This document shows, piece after piece, positions 60,101 to 64,000 of a stretch of DNA of 64,000 bases (position 1 is the stretch's first letter; every line of letters starts with the position of its first letter). Source of the DNA: Gordionus sp. m RMFG-2023 (Eukaryota; Nematomorpha; Gordioida; Chordodea; Parachordodidae). A program made the position numbers and the translations under genes. The notes under the pieces are model-generated. The model searched no databases. It saw only the letters and a list, made by a program, of their open reading frames with translations, and had not been told where the DNA came from. The stretch lies in the NCBI RefSeq assembly GCF_954871325.1, contig NC_088777.1:46477366-46541365 (forward strand), read 5' to 3'.

Positions 60101-63100
60101 TGATTATTGAAAGGAATATAAGAAGTTTCCCATCTATTTTGATCATAAAATCTATCATAGTTTCGTCTTGGAAAATGATAGTTATTTTGGTTGTTGAATC
60201 TTATGTTGCCATAATAGTCGAGTCTGCCATGGTTGTCTAAACTGATGGCTGTAATTATTATCATGATATCTGTTGCTCTCACCATATGACATCATCTGGG
60301 TGTTGTCATATCTAATATTAATAGGTTTTAGTTCATAAACTTTCTTACCTTATGCTCCCTCCAAATGTTTTAGATAGGAGTGTGTATTTTCTTTGATAAC
60401 AATCATATGTATAGATGTTTTGATGTCTGTTTCGTCTAATTCTTTGCCGCGCCGACTTTAAAGATACAGTTAACCCAGCGCTTGAAGATTTCAAATACCC
60501 CATACCTAGAATTAACGATTTGATCGCCAAGTTAGCTGGAGGAAAAAAAATTAGTAAAATTGATTTCAAACAAGCTTTCCTGCAAATTCCTATTCACAAA
60601 GACTTTAGAGATTTGCTAACTATATCCACATACAAAGGATACTTCAGATTCACAAGACTTTCTTTCGGACTGAAAACATCTTCAGCCATATTCCAACAAA
60701 CTATGGAACAGGTTTTCGGATAGATGTTATATTCTACATTGACGACTTGTTAATTACAAGTGATAACGATGAGATACATTTGGAATACATTAAAAAAGTA
60801 TTAGAAAAGAGCATCAAGTATGGATTAACCCCCAATTTCGACAAAAGTTTATTCATGCAAGATAAAATACACTTTTTGGGACATGATATAGACAAACTTG
60901 GTATACATCCCAACGACGATAAAATAAAAGCAATTATAACCAAAAAATTCAGAAGAATTATCTACTTTCTTAGGCATGGCGAGCTATTACCGTAAATTTT
61001 AAAACAGTTTTGCGGATCTGGTAGATCCACTATATAAAATAATCAACAAAGATAAATGGTCTTGGAATACCGAACATCAAGAATGCTATAAAAGATTAAA
61101 AACTTTAATCAGTCAACCTCCCACATTGAACTTTTTCAATACTGATTTACCCATAGGTATAGCCGCGGATGCATCTAAACGCGGTTTGGGAGCTATTTTA
61201 TTTCACTCTTTTGCCTCAAGATCCTTACTTAAATCCGAAAGAAATTACACTAACATTGAACGGGAAGCGTTGGCGATTATTTTTGCGATGAAAAGATTTC
61301 AAGAATATCTTATCGGAACAAAATTTATAATCATCACCGATCACAAGCCGTTGATTTATATATTTTCCAAAGGTTTAAAAGAATATTCATCTTTGTCGAT
61401 GAGGTTGCAGAAGTGGAATATTGCAATGGGAGCTTACGATTTCGAAATACGACATAGAGCGGGTAAACACAACACGGTGTCAGATTGCCATTAACACCTT
61501 CAGAAGAAGAAATACACATTATGTATGATATGAAAGAAAATAATGATTTATGGGACGTACCAATTAAAAAATGTTGGAAAAAGAAACTTCTAACGACAGA
61601 AAATTAATGGAAATAAGGAACGACATTAGAAACGGTGACACGATAAAAAATAAAACATATAACAATATGGTGACGGAATTATGTATTATGGGAAATTGTC
61701 TATTTAAAAAAAAAATCATTGTACCTAAAGTTTTAAGAAAATCACTACAACATTTACACGAAGGACACTTGGGTGCTGGCAAAAATAAACATTTAGCTAA
61801 AAATACCTTTGGTGGCCTGGAATTAACAATGACATTGATAACGAAGTAAAAGAATGCAAATCATGTAACTTTTGGACCGATAATCCCATTAATACACAGC
61901 ATCCTTTGATGTTAACGATGAAGCCATTCGAAAGAATACACATTGATTACGCTGGGCCATTTTTTTACAAGTACTCGTTTCCTATAATCACGCCGGTGAA
62001 ATCAATAACCTCGGAATTTACAATAAAAGAATTGATGAAAACAATTAGCTTATTTGGTATTCCAGAACAAATAGTTTCTGATAATGGCTCATCAAAAAAA
62101 ATTTGTAGAGACCATGATATACATCACTTTCAGACTTCAGCTCACCATCAACAGTCAAAAGGGCAAGTTGAAAGGATGGTAAGAACCTTTAAATCACATA
62201 TGAAGAAGTGCATGGAACAAAATAACATGGACATAGATATCGCTTTGGAGAAATTTTTGTTCAATTACAGAAACACGCCAAACAGTACGACTTGCATTCT
62301 ACCAAGAAAACTCATGTTCAATCATGATATGAGAACAAATTGGGATTTATTAAAATATAAGGAAGACGACGACAACACTTCGTTCACAGTTGAATATTGG
62401 AGAAAAAATTTGGTATAGAAATTTTGGAGTAAACAAGTGAGATGAAGGCATAATAGTTAATAAAGAAAGTAATATGTTATTTCTAATTCAAACGAAAAAT
62501 GGTATATAAAGGAGGCACTTAGACCAATTTAAGAAAAGATTTACCATTGACGAAGTATCAATTCATGACCCAAATACTTTACCAACGATTACATTTTACA
62601 AGGAAAGAAATGTTACTGAACAAGAAAAAGATTGTACAGCCGACGTTACGAGGCCTAGTCGGAATAGAACATTACCCGCACGATATCAAGATTCTATTTT
62701 GAACATAAAAGATTCACGTCCAAGAAGAATTTGAGCGTAGTTTGTTTCTTAAGGGGTAAAATGTTGTCTTGTCCAAATTGATCGCTATCTATTAAATAAA
62801 AGATTGATTTTTTTTAATATTCTTTATATTAAATTAACTTCAACCTCGCGGACTCGTTTTATAAAATTAACTCAATAATTCGACATAAATTACTTGATAG
62901 ATTTTGTAAACTATATAAACTTAGAAAATTATTGTACTTACCAGTTAAAAAATATTTTTAAAATAAATTTATTAAATAAAAGTTTTAAATCTTTTTGTAA
63001 TATCTTATCTTACTCCCTGCCAACCTTAACAAGTCCAATTATACCAGATCAACCTTTTGGCAACTCGAGCCTATTTAAATTTTTTTTCTTGATAAATTTG

Positions 63101-63876
63101 AATTTGATTTAGTAAGAGTAAGAATTTGTAAAACTGTATTTGTCTCTGAAATTAAAAACATTTTGTCAAATATTATTTTATTTTCGTCAAAATCTTTTTC
63201 TTTCTTAAAATTTCTTTTTCTTTCTTTCTTAAAATTTCTTTTTGAACTTTAAAATTAAATTTTTTAAACCGGCATCGAGTGGGAATATATCGTCGTGGCC
63301 GAAACTCTAGTTTGGCTCGGCATCGCCAGATGCGCTATATTATTCAGCTTTGAAACGTTTTTAAATTGATTTTTTTTTAAAAAAAAATAATAGGAAACAT
63401 AGAAACCTGCTGTGATCTGAAGCGAATTATTGAGGGAACAATATTAGTCAAAGATAATGTAATTTATATTTTATTATTTTAATTAGTAAAAAAAATACCT
63501 TTTAGCCTAATATTATTTTTTTCTATATTAGAAGCTTCAACTTTTACCAACTGCCGTAGCTTACCGGGAAGCCAATATAAAGCTGCCACCTCCTAAAATA
63601 CGTTCCTATTTCAAATTAGCGCTCGATGTGAAAGACCAAGAGATCATGGATAGGTTTAGGTCCACTATAAACGATAGAAAGGGACAACCGTGCCCTGAAA
63701 AGGAATCGGAAGGTGACAACTCGATAGCTAACGCGGTTAGAATCTTCTGGACTAATGAATTGACCACAATGCTTGAAAAGTTAAACAAATTTTTTTTGCC
63801 TATTCTGAACTTAGAAAATAATTTTTTGTCAACCCTTGAGTATGAACCTCAGAGATTTTTAAATTACTACAAATAA
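42167..63876 (+). CDS. INTS11: Integrator complex subunit 11, RNA endonuclease (16 exons, 624 aa)
   Basis: Zinc-dependent endonuclease of the Integrator complex, which cleaves snRNA and stalled nascent transcripts in the nucleus; metallo-beta-lactamase/beta-CASP family, human protein 600 aa. Predicted exons: 42167-42194, 42237-42248, 42289-42374, 45887-45960, 46015-46126, 47025-47141, 47216-47314, 47525-47698, 48210-48329, 48579-48674, 48906-49056, 53731-53792, 55027-55189, 55621-55791, 63394-63458, 63532-63876. Phases match at every junction; 1875 nt. Seen: start [41 protein letters not shown] with the metal ligands at residues 68-73, [21 protein letters not shown] with the catalytic Glu at 203 (the same number as in human), [43 protein letters not shown], then a diverged C-terminal domain starting [12 protein letters not shown]. 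Introns range from 40 nt to 7.6 kb; introns 11 and 14 are enlarged by transposons. AATAAA overlaps the stop codon. Confidence 0.95.
42237..42248 (+). other. INTS11: 12-nt microexon of INTS11
   Basis: Exon 2 is GTGCGGGTCAAG, flanked by a 42-nt intron (42195-42236) and a 40-nt intron (42249-42288). With one base from exon 1 and two from exon 3 it supplies Gly-Ala-Gly-Gln-Asp, which is invariant in the family (PLGAGQDVGRSC). Skipping it keeps the frame but removes four residues next to the first metallo-beta-lactamase strand. Confidence 0.85.
43727..43867 (+). repeat. unclassified dispersed repeat, copy 2
   Basis: Partner of 41685-41835 (see the shared blocks there). Lies in intron 3 of INTS11. 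The minus-strand ORF over it and the following C-run is not supported as a gene. Confidence 0.6.
43868..45720. other. rest of INTS11 intron 3, nothing else recognised
   Basis: AT-rich intron sequence. Near 45450-45710 two copies of a segment around GAATTGGAGTGCTCCACTTG face each other (the second inverted), a possible small inverted repeat enclosing about 210 bp. Confidence 0.35.
45745..45820 (-). tRNA. tRNA-like sequence, probably pseudogene or SINE head
   Basis: On the minus strand: TGGCCTAGTTGGTGAG (D-arm/A-box like), an anticodon-arm-like CTTTGATTACAAATCC, then CCTGGGTTCGAATCCAG (T-arm/B-box). The T-stem is one base short of a perfect five-pair stem, and the would-be acceptor strands (GTCTATG and TAAGGGTC) do not pair. 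Not a functional tRNA as read. In intron 3 of INTS11, antisense. Confidence 0.35.
46734..46953. repeat. hairpin MITE, GTGTTGTTAAACGG family (copy in INTS11)
   Basis: 220-bp near-palindrome beginning TAGTGTTGTTAAACGG and ending AACAAAGCTA, in intron 5 of INTS11. Flanks CACGAGAG (46726-46733) and CACAGGAG (46954-46961) match 6 of 8. Confidence 0.8.
48455..48537 (-). repeat. tRNA-like/SINE-like head
   Basis: Minus strand: ATGGCGAGTTATTAGATTGC, then about 35 bases later GGATTCGATCC, a good B-box. The downstream minus-strand sequence to about 48350 may be the body. It overlaps a short spurious ORF. In intron 9 of INTS11. Confidence 0.35.
49133..52916 (+). mobile_element. hAT DNA transposon, complete ends, broken transposase
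   Basis: 3784 bp inserted in intron 11 of INTS11. Ends TAGACCTGTGCGCCGCCG and GCGCACAGGTCTA are inverted, with GC-rich CCGCCG subterminal zones. Flanking CTTAAGAC (49125-49132) and CTTAGGAC (52917-52924) is an 8-bp duplication with one change. Coding pieces run plus-strand: a BED-type finger (49390-49614 with YCEPCL, then SRHLINVH near 49706-49740, apparently across a small intron), [16 protein letters not shown] (50959-51291), [12 protein letters not shown] and [12 protein letters not shown] (51281-51640), [13 protein letters not shown] (about 51645-51850), LATLLDPRF (near 52036), and the dimerisation domain [17 protein letters not shown] (52077-52544). At least four frame changes, so it is dead, though its ends could still be mobilised in trans. 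Confidence 0.88.
49905..50720 (+). repeat. minisatellite inside the hAT element, about 8 units of about 104 bp
   Basis: Eight head-to-tail units, each with AGTTTGTTTATTGTCA(A/G)CTC, ATTTTGAGATCC, AATTATGTAAAACTTT and ACAACTAAATTTTT, spaced 96-108 bp. It lies between the finger-coding part and the main transposase part, where an intron of the element would be. Confidence 0.9.
54160..54240 (+). repeat. tRNA-like/SINE-like head
   Basis: ATGGCGGTGGTGATTCGGTAGG followed 35-40 bases later by TGTTCGATTCCC, the A/B-box spacing of tRNA-derived promoters; it resembles the head at 48455-48537 at its start. In intron 12 of INTS11. The long ORF running through it has no family resemblance. Confidence 0.3.
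56193..56447 (+). repeat. LTR a (plus orientation)
   Basis: Begins TGTTGTGATATCCAAATTGA and contains CCTCGCGGACTCGTTTTAT. It has no internal region attached on its right; instead the tRNA-derived piece and an inverted LTR follow. Confidence 0.75.
56450..56484 (+). other. 3' end of a tRNA-Leu with CCA, as primer-binding-site complement
   Basis: The plus strand reads GGCGTGGGTTCGAATCC then CACCGTTGCCACCA: the T-arm, acceptor strand, discriminator and the post-transcriptional CCA of a leucine-type tRNA. On the minus strand this is TGGTGGCAACGGTGG, directly after LTR b, the position and sequence of a primer-binding site. The match, about 31 nt, is longer than the usual 18. Confidence 0.65.
56485..56742 (-). 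repeat. LTR b (minus orientation), 3' LTR of the left copy
   Basis: Read on the minus strand it begins TGTTGTGATGTTCGAATTGA and is preceded by a purine-rich AAGGGGTGAAA, the polypurine tract of the left copy. Its far end differs from the far ends of LTR a and c. Confidence 0.75.
56743..60455 (-). mobile_element. left Ty3/gypsy copy (minus), gag end to integrase, broken
   Basis: In order on the minus strand: Asn-rich gag-like C-terminus (about 60.45-59.95 kb), aspartic protease-like and reverse transcriptase regions (about 59.95-58.65 kb), RNase H (about 58.65-58.15 kb), integrase with zinc-binding and core regions (about 58.1-57.05 kb), then a polypurine tract and LTR b. The family is recognised by the protease-RT-RNaseH-integrase order. 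The copy looks broken, with at least about five interruptions; its 5' LTR and most of gag are absent. Confidence 0.85.
60456..62761 (+). mobile_element. right Ty3/gypsy copy (plus), RT to integrase, broken
   Basis: Starts abruptly inside the reverse transcriptase and runs through RNase H (about 61.1-61.5 kb) and integrase (about 61.6-62.4 kb) to a polypurine tract and LTR c. It matches the left copy closely in reverse orientation. Broken, with at least about five interruptions; the 5' half is missing. Confidence 0.85.
62762..63002 (+). repeat. LTR c (plus orientation), 3' LTR of the right copy
   Basis: Begins TGTTGTCTTGTCCAAATTGA, immediately after AAGGGGTAAAA, and is collinear with LTR a for about 240 bp. 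Confidence 0.8.
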
Positions 63877-64000
63877 AATCTGTCAATATTTTAACTTGAT
63901 TTTTTGTAAGTAGCTTCCTTTGTGCTAATCTACGTTTCTAGTTTCATGCATTTTACCTGAATGATTTTTTTCAAAAAGTTATGAACATATTTTTGAAGAA

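Larger units (their letters stand above)
56193..63002. mobile_element. complex of two head-to-head partial Ty3/gypsy copies with three LTRs
   Basis: Fills most of INTS11 intron 14. Order: LTR (plus) 56193-56447, a tRNA-derived piece, LTR (minus) about 56485-56742, minus-strand copy to about 60455, plus-strand copy to 62761, LTR (plus) 62762-63002. The two internal copies are near-identical where they overlap and point away from each other, so the 5' part of each is missing and the whole is a large imperfect palindrome. LTRs resemble each other at roughly 90% or better by eye, suggesting a fairly recent family. No clear target duplication was found. Both copies are broken fossils. Confidence 0.85.

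Noticed and set aside
60345-60569. Minus-strand ORF at the junction of the two gypsy copies
   Set aside because: Antisense shadow of the plus-strand reverse transcriptase region.
63265-63360. Plus-strand hydrophobic stretch ([15 protein letters not shown]) just before INTS11 exon 15
   Set aside because: Does not fit INTS11, has no good splice acceptor, and exon 14 joins exon 15 directly in phase.

Overview
The window looks like nuclear DNA of an invertebrate animal. It is very AT-rich, its genes are split by GT-AG introns (some only about 40 nt long), and it encodes an Integrator-complex nuclease, an SLC3 amino-acid-transporter heavy chain and atypical-PKC-like kinases, next to hAT transposons, a LINE and Ty3/gypsy elements. 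The species cannot be named from this sequence. No bacterial features, CRISPR array or rRNA were seen.

Three host genes could be assembled exon by exon, with intron phases that match throughout and total coding lengths divisible by three. (1) Minus strand, 23820 down to 7854: a 13-exon, 697-aa SLC3A1/rBAT-like type II membrane protein with an alpha-amylase-like ectodomain. (2) Minus strand, 33180 down to 28772: a 12-exon, 441-aa atypical-PKC-like protein that lacks key catalytic residues and is therefore a predicted pseudokinase. A tandem relative lies at 36936-41543; its C-lobe exons have the same lengths but it has no recognisable N-lobe, and it looks like a gene relic. (3) Plus strand, 42167-63876: a 16-exon, 624-aa INTS11 (RNA endonuclease of Integrator), with active-site residues at the same positions as in human INTS11. 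Part of N6AMT1, a protein methyltransferase, lies at 6160-6480 and looks broken.

Layout: 1-2.3 kb, dead hAT transposase and a GC-block MITE with a huge TTTC microsatellite; 2.3-7.8 kb, mostly featureless AT-rich DNA with a 430-bp polypurine tract and the N6AMT1 fragment; 7.9-23.8 kb, the SLC3A1-like gene, its introns full of short inverted-repeat elements; 23.9-28.8 kb, intergenic with decayed hAT pieces; 28.8-33.2 kb, pseudokinase; 33.9-36.6 kb, broken LINE followed by a minisatellite; 36.9-41.5 kb, kinase relic; 42.2-63.9 kb, INTS11, whose intron 11 holds a complete-ended but broken 3.8-kb hAT element with an internal minisatellite and whose intron 14 holds two head-to-head partial Ty3/gypsy copies with three LTRs.

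The dominant theme is non-autonomous hAT-type elements. Several families have distinct ends, and 8-bp target-site duplications can be read directly for many copies (two are exact). All exon models come from reading splice signals and protein similarity by eye; no alignment or RNA data were available.
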